From assembly GCF_008831285.2 (NCBI RefSeq), contig NC_045142.1:8592713-8656712 (forward strand): a stretch of DNA of 64,000 nt, in the 5' to 3' direction. The translations under genes were made by a program, and so were the position numbers. Of the stretch, positions 12,601-24,600 are shown piece by piece (positions within the stretch are counted from its first letter, which is position 1; every line of letters begins with the position of its first letter). The DNA is from Nymphaea colorata (taxonomy: Eukaryota > Streptophyta > Magnoliopsida > Nymphaeales > Nymphaeaceae). The notes under the pieces were generated by a model, which was not told the origin of the DNA, searched no databases, and saw nothing but the letters and a program-made list of their open reading frames with translations.

Positions 12601-15600
12601 AATTAATGCAACTTATACACGCAGAATCCCAAGACAGATGTCACATATTTTCAATAGCAAAAAATGTAGAGGTTCATTGATAAGATCCAAGGAACAGAAC
12701 CGCACTCTACAGTTGTTTTGGGGAAAATCTGACCAAGAACCATACTTTATAATTTATATACTAGAAGATTCATACCATTGACCTGCAGTTCAACAAATTG
12801 TGGCCACTGCATCCGGAAAGAAACTTTATCATTGAGAAGGATGCACCAGGCCTGCAAAAATATCCACCTTTTCTAGATGATGAACATAACAATTCACATC
12901 TCAAGTTAACCAAAGGACAATGAAACATGAGCTTAAGTTGCTATACTATCATGGTATAAACTGATAGATTTCAAATGAAAACACAAAAAAAAACATCATT
13001 GAACCAACTTTGGGCTTCCTTCTAGACAGCTACAAACTTAGTATGAATATGTACCAAATTAAGTGAAGGCGCAATATTATCAACACAAGTTGCACAGCCA
13101 CTAAGCTGACTTACTTCTCAGCTTGTCATTGAAGAATCGTTTTAGCAGGATCAGGTAGAAACTCTGGAATCAAAATTATAGCTTTCATAACTGTTGACTG
13201 TTGGCATACGTTGTAGTTGGGTTACCTATCCGGGTCTGGATCCAGATCTGTATTTGGACCCGATCCAGTGTGTTACTATTATGGCCCTACTTAAGCTGTG
13301 TAAACCCTAATTTCGGTGTGTGAATGATAATTAAAGAGAGAGAGTGTCTGGCGGCTAGTTGGCACCAGTCCTCCTCACCCGTGGTTTTTTCCCTCTAGTT
13401 GAGGGGTTTTCCACGTTACATCTGTGTGTTCTTCTTTCTATTTGTTTTTACTGTTTCTACATGATATCAGAGCCCGTGACTAATTTGTAAAATTTTTTGC
13501 CAGCCGTAATGTTCCAGCCCTGACCTTTCCATCGCTCGATGCTCTTCATCATCTGGAGCTGGTCCTTCATCGTCCGACGTTGTTCCGATATCCAGCGTCG
13601 CCCAACATTTACCGTCGACCAGATCCCGCCGCCGCTGCCGCGTTGTATTGCCCATCGTCCGCGTGTCCTGAGTCATCGTCAACCTTCTGTCGTCGCCTAA
13701 GCGCTACCAGCTCTGACGCTGCTCTCATCCCGTCTAGCGCCGCCCGTGTCGCCGTCCGCTGTCGCCTAGCCTGTTTTCTTCTGCCGTTGGTGCTTTTGGG
13801 TCGTGCTGGGGGAGACATGCCACTGCCCTGCTTGACGCATAGTTTTTCTTGTTTGCCTGTTGTTTCTTTCTCTGCAGAATTGATTCGTGATCATGGCTGA
13901 ATCATCCGCCTCCATTGTGAACACTGGTCAGATTGAGGTTGGGGGTGTTAGAACTGAAAATATAACTGTTCAGGTCACCACTATTCATCTTACCAAAGAA
14001 AACTACATGCAATGGTCTGTTGCTATGACCATGGGGATTGCAGGTCGAGGCAGAATTGCGTATATAAACGGGAGGAAGATTGAACCAAATGAGACGAATG
14101 TTGCTTGGGACACATGGTTTCTTGAGGACAACCAAGTTAAGACTTGGATTGTCAACTCTGTGTCACCTGAGATTCAACCTTTATTCTTCGCAAGAGGACT
14201 GTGAGGGATATGTGGGTTATACTTGAGCAGATGTACGGCCAAAAGAAGAGAATTGTTCGGGTGTATCGGTTGATGAAGGATGTCTATTCTCTACGGCAAG
14301 GTGAACACTCTGTCGTAGATTTCTACGCTACCTTGAAATCTAAGTGGGAGGACCTTGACTACTACTTCGATGACACTTGAGATTGTCCCCAAGACCAGGT
14401 GTGTAACTAAAGAATTGGAGAATAGGGTATTCCTATTTCTAGTAGGGTTGAATGAGGACTTTGAAGGCATAAGGAGTCAAATCCTTAATTCTGACAGACT
14501 ACCTAGTATTGAAGAGGTTTACTCTCGGGTAGAGGCTAAAGAGCAACAACGCCTTATTATTACTGGAAAAAAGGGGGATCACATCTTATACAATGAGAGG
14601 TCTGCCCTTGTTAGCCGTGGTCCTGTAGGAGCTGTCTGACCTCCTCACAAGTGCACTCACTGCAAGAAGACTGGTCATACTGTGGATTTTTGTTGGGACC
14701 TCCATCCAGAAAAGAAGAATAGTCCAGGGAAACCTTCCAGTGGGAAGAAACCTACTTCTTATGTTGCCAACTCTAGTGGAGAGAAAGCTTATATCTCTAC
14801 TGAACAAATTTGTGAACTTTGTGCTTATCTGAGTCGAATTGATATTGGTCAAGCTGAAGCAGCAGATGATGTAAAAGTCAACCATGCCCTTGCGGTTTCT
14901 AAGAAAAAGGTAATTCTTGTATGGGAGAATAGATTGTTGACAATGGTGTCACCCACCACATGACTGGCAATCCTAAGCTCTTCCATGAGTATACGTTCGC
15001 ATCAGGAAAGGAACGTGTTTCTCTTGCCGATGGTTCTTTTACCTCTGTGACGGGAAGAGAGAGTCTTTCCTTGTTAAACAATTTTTTAGTGCACGGTGCC
15101 TTACATGTTCCTCTTCTTTCCTTGAATCTTTTGTCTGTCAACAAGATTACAAAGGAGTTGAACTGTGAACTTATATTTTCTACAAATCGTTGTGTTTTGC
15201 AGGACTTGGTAACAGTGAATAAGATTGGGATTGGTTTGGTGTCTGAAGGCCTATATCGACTTCCTATCTGTGTGGTCACAGCTCTTATGACAACAGATAG
15301 CAGGAAAGAAAAGAAGAGAGAAGATTGTCTTCAGTTATTTTTGTATTGACATGAACGCCTTGGGCATCTCCCTTTTGGGATTTTGAAACAATTATTTCCT
15401 TATTTATGTTATCGTCTGGACATATCTATGTTATCATGTGATGTTTATCAGTTTGTTAAACATGTTATAACTTCATACCCTGTTCCGAACAATCGTGCTA
15501 ATGAAGTTTTTTCTTTGATTCATTCTGATGTGTAGGGGCCTTCGGGCATTAATACTCGTTGTGGCTTTCAGTATTTTATAACCTTTATAGATGATTACTC

Positions 15601-18600
15601 AAGGAGTACCTTTGTTTATTTGTTAAAAGACCGTAGTGAAGTGTCTCATGTCATAGAGACCTTCATTCTTCATGTGGAGACCCAGTATGGTAGTTCTGTT
15701 AAAACCTTTTGGTCTAATAATGCTCGTGAGTATATATGTCAAGCTGTTGAAGATTTCTTTCCAAAAAGAAGGATTGTTTATGAGACGTCTTGCAGTTATA
15801 CCCCTCCACAAAATGGAGTAGCTAAGAGGAAAACTCATCAGTTACTCAATGTCACCAAAGCTTGTTTCAAAAGAATCTTCCAAAACAATATTGGGGTGAT
15901 GCAGTTCTCACTAGTGCATATCTGATCAATCGTATGCCTAGTCGTGTGCTAAATGGACAAACTCCCCACTTTATGTTTCCAGAGAGTCGTCCACCCTTTC
16001 TCCTTCCACCTCGTGTCTTTGGGTGTGTTTGCTTTATTCATGATCACAGTCCTCATGTTAAAAAACTTGATCTGAGGTCAATTAAAGGTGTTTTTGTTGG
16101 ATATTCTCCTACTCAAAAGGGGTATAAGTGTCTTGATCCTATCACTGGTCAAGTTTATGTTACCAAGGATGTCACCTTCAGGAGGAGAAGTCTATGTCAA
16201 GGGAAGAGTATTCTCCGAGTCAGGAAATTCAATTTACAGACTCTTTGGATTACAAGCGAGAAGAGAGCCCACCAGCTGTTGAGGTGCTTGAACATGAGAG
16301 GAATGAAGAGTGTTCCACTGAGACAAAAGAGGAATGTAACCGTTTGGGCAGGTGTACTCTAGGCGAAGAGTCCGTACAGATAGGGTGACTGATGGTGAAA
16401 ATTCTACTCCTAATCTCAATCCGACATTCAGACATAAACTGTTCAGACACAAACTGAAAATGAGGAGCTTCTCATTGCCCTGAGAAAGGGTGTCAGGTCA
16501 TGTACTTAACACCATATTTGGTAACTTTGTGTCATATTCTAGACTGAGCACGGATTACAAATGTTTTGTATCATCTCCTTCGTTGGTTGTGATTTCCCAG
16601 ATTGTTACAGAGGCTCAGAGTGATCCCAAGTAGACTCATGCTATGCAAGAAGCAATGGAAGCCTTGAGCAGAAATCGAACATGGGAAGTGGTAGAGATTC
16701 CTGAAGCGGCTTATCTGGTGGGAACCAAATGTGTCTACACCATTAAGTACAAATCAGATGGGAATGTTGAGAGGTACAAAGCTCGCCTGGTTACCAAGGG
16801 GTTTAATCAAAAATATGGGATTGACTACTTGGAGACGTTTGCTCCTGTTGGGAAGATGAAGACTGTTAGAGTTATTATTTCTCTAGCAGTGTTGAAGGGG
16901 TGGAAGATGTGCCAACTTGACGTTAAGAATGTTTTTCTCAACGGAGATCTTGAATAAGATGTGTATATGTGTATGCCCCCAGGATATGAGAAATTGGGAA
17001 AATGTTGTAAACTGAAGAAGGCTTTGTATGGGCTCAAGCAATCTCCCCGAGCATGGTTTAAACGTCTTAGACTTGTGATGAGAAAAGATGGCTACAATCA
17101 AGGAAAAGGAGATCATACGCTGTTTGTAAAAAATGAGGGTAAGGTTACTCTTTTGTTAGTCTATATTGATGATATGATTGTTACAGGCAGTATTATTTGT
17201 ATCGCACGATATGGGCTCATACCGTGCGATACGTATCGTATAGGTTTGAAAAACCTATACGATACGCTTGTGTATCGTAGGCGTATCGGCTGTATCGTGC
17301 GATATGGGGGACGTATCGTACGATACGCCCTGATACACCCCATGTATCGTACGGTATAGGGATAAATTTATTTTTTGTGGTTTTTTACAAAAAAACTTTT
17401 TTCTCCCTCTTTCTAAACATATCTAAAAGTTGTCAGAGGGGAAAATTTTACTAGTTTTTCTACAAAAATCACCCATTTATGTGATAAATCGTCGATTTAG
17501 AGGAGAACTTACCTGTCGATAAAAAAAGGTTAACTCATGGGCCGTGGGGATGATGGGAAATTGATTGATGATAATCATAATATATTATTTGTTGCAAACT
17601 TGTAATGTAATCTAAAACAGTTTAAAGTTTTGATGGATGTTTATTATGTTGTTATGAATTTCTTATTTGTCATTTCTAAATGTTCAAAGTTGTTAATATC
17701 AATGTTGTAAAACGCGTATCGTAAGGCGTATCAGTCGGGCTTTAAGATATGCCGTATCGTAACCGTATCCTAAATTTTTTTAAAATAATAATAATAAATA
17801 AGAAAAAATTAAAAAAAATCAAAAATAATTAAAAATAATAAATGCTTCATAGAAAACATGTTTAAGATAATGATAAGATTTATCATTGCTAAATGCTATG
17901 AACTTACGCATTCACGGTTCATCATTCATCCTTCATACTTCATGGACATCAAAATTCATAACAATATCATTCAATTTCAATCAGCAAAGCATAAGTCATA
18001 AAGTGATAAAACATTCAAGTGTTCAACAACCATAGATTCATAACTCTTAAGTGGTTTGATACATATAATGATTCATCATTCATAATCTTCATCATCTTCA
18101 TCTTCATCTTCATCGTCAAAAATTGGAAGATCCTCACCAACATATTCAACAACAGCAGTGGCACTAGCAGACTCTCCTTCATCAACAAAGCCTTCTGTTG
18201 TTTCAGCTTCAAGGTTGAAGCATTCAAGATCTTCAGCATCAAATATTGTAGCCGGTTCTTCAATCCAAGGCTCCAGATCGTCAAAGTTTTCCAAGCTGAT
18301 AGGATCGAACTGAGATGTGTGCTTCCTTGCTGATGTTTTTTGTAATTCTCTACGTTACATAAGATAACACTTGTTAATATATAATTTCACATAAATATAT
18401 TGTACAAAAAATGTAAACATTAAGCTATATTACCTTTGTTTCAACCTCATATTATATCGAACAAAGACAAGGTCATTCAACCTTTTATGTTCAAGCCTAT
18501 TACTTTTTTCGCTATGGATATGTTGGAACACACTCCAGTTTCTTTCGCATCTACGAGCACTGCATGTCTGGCTGAAGACTTGGATTGCAAAACGTGCTAG

Positions 18601-21600
18601 GTTTGGACAATCAAACTCATACCTATTCCACCACAAATCTAAACAAAAATATAACGTTATAACAAATCAATGTGAAAATCGTAAAAGAATCAAATGTAAC
18701 AAATGCAAAGTAAATTAAACATTTCTATGAATTTACCTGGACGCATGGTTGTCCTGCCTCGAACAGCGACATGTTGTCCCATGCCCCGATAACATGTATC
18801 GTATATATCTAACTCCTTGTTGACGGCATCTTGTTCTCTATAATCTGCCACTAACACGTTAATACAATTCAACAAACCACTTAAGACTTCTCTGTCCTTA
18901 AATGTAGGAGAAAATCTAATTCCAGGATTTAGATAGTAAGCTGCTGCATGAAGAGGTTGATGAAGTTGTCCAGTCCACCTTTTATCTATCATCTTCCATA
19001 TGAGCATATATAACTTTTTCTTTCCTTTTAAGTTGTCTCAAATTCCTTCTTTTGCTTTATCCATGGCCTCATGTAAGTACCCTATGGAAGGCCTATCCTC
19101 GCTGTCAGCTAACCTGAGGACTTTCACTAATGGAACACAAACTTTCAATAGCTTCACACATGATTCCCAAAATTCATTATTAAATATGATATCCACAACT
19201 AAAGAAGCATTTCTTTTATGAGCATGTGGATATACAACTCATTCTTCACTAGCGAACATCTGCCTCAAAGGAGTTCTTTGTTTCGCCACACTCTGCACAG
19301 TCAATACATTTGTGGCAAATCTGGTTTGTGCAGGTCGTATAAATTCAACTCCTTTGGTAAAATTTCTCATCAAACTCAATACATATGCACGATTATAAAT
19401 AAATTTTGTTACCTCTTGACATTGGTCAATGGCTGATTTCATATCATGCATCTCATTAAGATCTTGAAACATAAGATTAATACAATGAGTGGCACATGGA
19501 CTCCATATATACTTTTGAAATAACAAATCTCCTGCAGCTCTAGAATTTGCAGCATTAACCGTAATAAATTGTACAATGTTTGCAGGTCCAACATCTTGTA
19601 CGACATTATCAAAAACGTTGAACAAAATCTCAGCAGTCTTAGGAACATCAGACAAGTCAAGAGATTTCAATAGCATTGTACCTTTAGGACAATAAACAAG
19701 AAAATTTACAAGTGTTCTTGACCATGTATCAGTCCATCCATCTGACATAATGGAGCAACTTGTTTCCTTCCAAGATAATTTCAATTCATCGCAATGTTCA
19801 GGCACTTCTTTCACTGTACCTTGAAGAATTTTATCCGTCAACTGATGTTATGATGGCATTTTGCATTCGGGCCCTATAGAAACAATCGCATCTGCCATGG
19901 CTTGGAATTGAAAAGAATTAGCTGCATTAAATGGAATACATGCATCATAAAACCATTTCCCTACCATCTTTTGTGCTTGATATAGCATATCTTTAGATGT
20001 CATGACAGCACGAATTTGCGACTGACCACCTGGGCTAGTATATGATGGGAAAAAACTCTTAATAGAGCCAACGCTAGACCTGCCAGTAGGAACTCCACCA
20101 CTAGGTGGTCGCATACCACGCCTGGCCCTATCTGTTGTGCCACATCTCTTCCTTCCTGTTACGCCAGATCGACCTCCTTCATACATAATCCATTTTCCTC
20201 TACAATTTTTACCTCTTGAGGTCTCCAAATATGTTCGTAGAATGCTATCATCTTCATCATCACATTCATAAGCTTCTTCCTCTTCTTCTTCATCTTCCAA
20301 AGGCTCATTATAGCCTACATCTGCCTCTTCAATTTCTTTTTGTATCCTCTTTTGATGTAAAGCATGAAGCATATCTAAACATTACTGACGCACATATGGA
20401 GGCAAATGTTTGTTTGGTCCTCCAACACAAAGAGACGCATCTTTGGAGGTCCTTGCCAAATGGTGTTTCATTCTACTAATCCCTCCTGAAAATATATTCT
20501 CACAGAAGCTACATTTGAGTTTCAAGCGGTTATTCTCCTTCACCCTTTCGCACCATTGCCATGTGGGATCCATATCTTCAAAAAAAAAAAACGAAATCCT
20601 ATGGTAAACTTAATGAAAAACACTCAAAATCTTTCAATCTATGATTATACGGTAATAAATTATGAATACAGGGTAAAAACATGAGATTTCATACCTTACG
20701 AAGAAGAAATGAAGAAAACCTCTTTCCGCTCAACGAAAATCAACCACCCACGCACAAATTGACCCCTTAATCTTCGATTTCACGGTGAAAATCAACTTTT
20801 TGATGGTGAAAATGGACAATCGCCCTCCCAGACGGCAGTATCCGAGCTTGAGAAATGAAGAACAGATGCTTCTTTTCATAAAGAAGCCGAATAAGTAGGT
20901 CTCGGGCTCCCTTTTTCGAAATCAGTCTGTATCGTACGATACAGGGTGTATCACCCCCGTATCGTACGATACGGGCCCTGTATCGCACAATACATGCGAT
21001 ACAGGAACGATACACCCCCTATTTACGATACGGGGGGTGAATCGTACCTTTTTTTAAAACGATACGGTACGTATTGTACTATAGGAGGTACGTATCGTAC
21101 GATACAGGGTACGTATCGTACGATACGGGGTCTTATCATACGATACGTACAACACTGGTTAATATATTATGGCTTATGAATGATGTGATGAGTTTTTTTA
21201 AATATATATAAAACATGACTTTTTTAACAGATTTTTTGCTTTTCCTAATTTATCAATTTTTTTCTATTTTTTTTATTTTTAAATATTTTTATGAATTAAA
21301 AAACTAATTTACGATACATTACGCTACATTTACGATACGTTACGATACGGTGTATAGGTCGACCCAAACGATACACAATACGCTATGCCTTTTATAACAT
21401 TGGTTACAAGTGATGATGAAGATGAGATAACAAGATTAAAGGTTTTACCGGTTGTTGAATTTGATCTCAAAGACCTTGGCAAACTAAGATATTTTCTTGG
21501 TATTGAAATTGCTAGATCAGGTACGATTCTGGTGCTAAATCCAGTGTTGCACGTATTGTACGATACGAGCCTGTATCGTACGATACGTACTGCACCGTTT

Positions 21601-24600
21601 TAAAATTATGGTACGATACACCCCTCGTATCGTAATAGGGGGTGTATCATTCCTGTATCGCACGCAGGGCCCGTATCATACGATACGGGCTGATTTCGCA
21701 AAAAGGGGTCCGAGACCTACTTATTCGACTTCTTTTTTAAGAAAATCCTTCGTTCTTCATTTCTCACGCTCGGATACTGGTGTCAAGGAAGGAGATTGTC
21801 CATTTTCACTGTGAAATAGAAGATTAAGGGGTCAATTTGTGCGTGGGTGGTTGATTTTCGTTGGGAGGAAAGGGGTTTTCTTCATTTCTTCTTCATAAGG
21901 TATGAAATCTCTTGTTTTTACCATATATTCATATTTTTTTACCGTACAACCGTAGATTAAAAGATTTTGAATGTTTTTCATTAAGTTTACCATAGGATTT
22001 CGTTTTTTTTTTCTTTTGAAGATATGGATCCTACATGGCAATGGTGCGAAAGGGTGAAGGAGAATAACCGCTTGAAACTCAAATGTAGCTTTTGTCGGAA
22101 TACATTTTTGGGAGTGATTAATAGAATGAAACACCATTTAGCATGGACATCCAAAGATGTGTCTCCAGGATACAGTCAAAGAAGTGTTTGAACATTGCGA
22201 TGAGTTGAAATTATGTTGGAAGGAAACAGGTTGTTCCATTATGTCAGATGGATGGACTGATACAAGGTCAAGAACACTTGTAAATTTTCTTGTTTATTGC
22301 CCTAAAAGTACAATGTTCTTGAAATCTCTTAACTTGTCAGATGTTCTTAAAACTGCTGAGATTTTGTTCAATGTTTTTGATAATGTCGTACAAGAAGTTG
22401 GGCCTGCAAACATTGTACAGTTTATTATAGATAATGCTACAAATTATAGAGTTGCAGAAGATTTGTTATTTCAAAAGTATATAACATTTTTTTGGAGTCT
22501 ATGTGTCACTATCTTAATGAGATGCATGATATGAAATCAGTTATTGACCAATGTTAAGAGGTAACAAAATTTATCTATAATCATACATATGTATTGAGTT
22601 TGATGAAAAAATTTATAAAAGGAGTTGAATTAGTACGACCTGCACAAACTAGATTTGTCACAAATGTATTGACTATGCAGAGTGTGGTGAAACAAAGAAC
22701 TCCTTTGAGTCAGATGTTCGCTAGTGAAAAATGGGCTACATATCCACATGCTCATAAAAGAAATGCTTCTTTAGTTGTGGATATTGTATTCAATAACGAA
22801 TTTTGGAGATCATGTGTGAAGCTATTGAAGGTTTGTGTTCCATTAGTTAAAGTTCTCAGGTTAGCTGACAGCGAGGATATTCCTTCCATAGGATACTTAT
22901 ATGAGGCTATGGATAAAGCAAAAGAGGCAATTCGAGACAACTTAAAAGCAAAGAAAAAGTTATATATGCCCATATGGAAGATTATAGATAAAAGGTGGAC
23001 AGGACAGTTTCATCAACCTCTTCATGCAGCAGCTTACTATCTAAATCCTGCAATTAGATTTTCTCCACCATTTAAGAAGGACAGAGAAGTCTTAGGCGGT
23101 CTGTTGAATTGTATTAATGTGTTAATCAATGTTGTACGTATCGTACGATACGACCCCGTATCGTACGATACGTATCGTATCGTTTGAAGAAAACGATACG
23201 ATACACCCCTCGTATCGTAAAAAGGGGGTGTATCGGCCCTGTATCGCCCGTATCGTACGATACAGAACCCGTATCGTACGATACGGGGCGATACATCCCG
23301 TATCGTACGATACGGCCTAAAAACGCAAAAGGGGGCCGAGACCTACTTATTCGGCTTCTTTTTCAAATTTTTCTTCAGTTCTTCATTTCTAACGCTTGGA
23401 TAATGCCGTGAGGGAGGGCGATCGTTCATTTTGACCGTGAAGAACTTGATTTTCATCGTCAAATCGAAGATTAAGTGGTCGATTTGTGCGTGGGTGCTTG
23501 ATTTTCGTGGGAAGGAAAGGGGTTTTCTTCATTTCAGACATTTCTTCTTCGTAAGGTATGAAATCTCATGTTCTTACCATGTATTCTTAATTTTTTACCG
23601 TATAATCGTAGATTTGAAGACTTTGAGTGTTTTTCATTAAGTTTACCATAGGATTTCGTTTTTTTTTTTGACGATATGGATCCTACATGGCAATGGTGCG
23701 AAAGGGTGAAGGAGAATAACCGTTTGAAACTCAAATGTGGCTTCTGTGGGAATACACTTTCAGGAGGGATTATTAGAATGAAACACCATTTGGCAGGGAC
23801 CTCCAAAGATGCGTCTCCTTGTGTTGGAGGACCAAACAAACCTTTGCCTCCATTTGTGCGTCAACAATGTTTAGATATGCTTCATGCTTTACGTCAAAAG
23901 AGAATACAAAAAGAAATTGAAGATGCAGATGTAGGCTATAATGTGCCTTTGGAAGATGAAGAAGAAGAGGATGAAGCTTATGAATGTGATGATGAAGACG
24001 ATAGCAGTCTAAGAACAGATTTGGAGACCTCAAGAGGTAGAGATCGTAGAGGAAAAGGAATTATGTATGAAGGAGGTCGATCTGGCATAACGAGAAGGAA
24101 GAGGAGAGGCACAACAGATGTTAGGGCCAGGCGTGGTATGCGACCACCTAGTAGTAGAGTTCCTACTGGTAGGTCTAGTGTTGGCTCTATTAAGAGTTTT
24201 TTCCCTTCATATACCAGCCCAGGTGGTCAGCCGCAGATTCGTGCTGCTATGACATCTAAAGATATGCTATATCATGCACAAAAGCAGGTAAGGAAATGGT
24301 TTTATGATGCCTGTATTCCATTCAATGCAGCTAATTCTTTTCAATTCCAAGCCATGGTAGATGCAATTGCTTCTATAGGCCCCGGATTTAAAATGCCATC
24401 ATATCATCAGTTGAGAGGCAAAATTCTTCAGGATACAGTCAAAGAAGTGTCTGAGCATTGCGATGAGTTGAAATTATGTTGGAAGGAAACAGGTTGCTCC
24501 ATTATGTCAGATGGTTGGACTGATACAAGGTCAAGAACACTTGTAAATTTTCTTGTGTATTGCCCTAAAGGTACAATGTTCTTGAAATCTCTTGACTTGT

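Larger units (their letters stand above)
17188..21402. mobile_element. hAT copy C: short non-autonomous element, split by copy D
   Basis: Inserted in the Copia 1 reverse transcriptase just after YIDDMIVTG. Target duplication GTTACAGG (17180-17187) / GTTACAAG (21403-21410), 7 of 8. Ends CAGTATTATTTG... and ...ATAACATTG. Without D it is about 750 bp, with no transposase similarity. It resembles copy H over most of its length (shared segments around TGATAAATCGTC and the GGGGATGATG block). Together C and H form a distinct short subfamily carrying the same subterminal TATCGNACGATA motifs. Confidence 0.85.

Noticed and set aside
13580-13900. Frames in the GC-rich Copia 1 leader (13.5-13.9 kb)
   Set aside because: They lie between the primer site and the gag ATG and have low-complexity composition; probably untranslated leader.
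23127-23335. Regular repeats with spacers, resembling a CRISPR array
   Set aside because: Repeats are short palindromes at uneven spacing inside the end of a hAT transposon in plant nuclear DNA; there are no unique spacers of fixed length and no cas genes.
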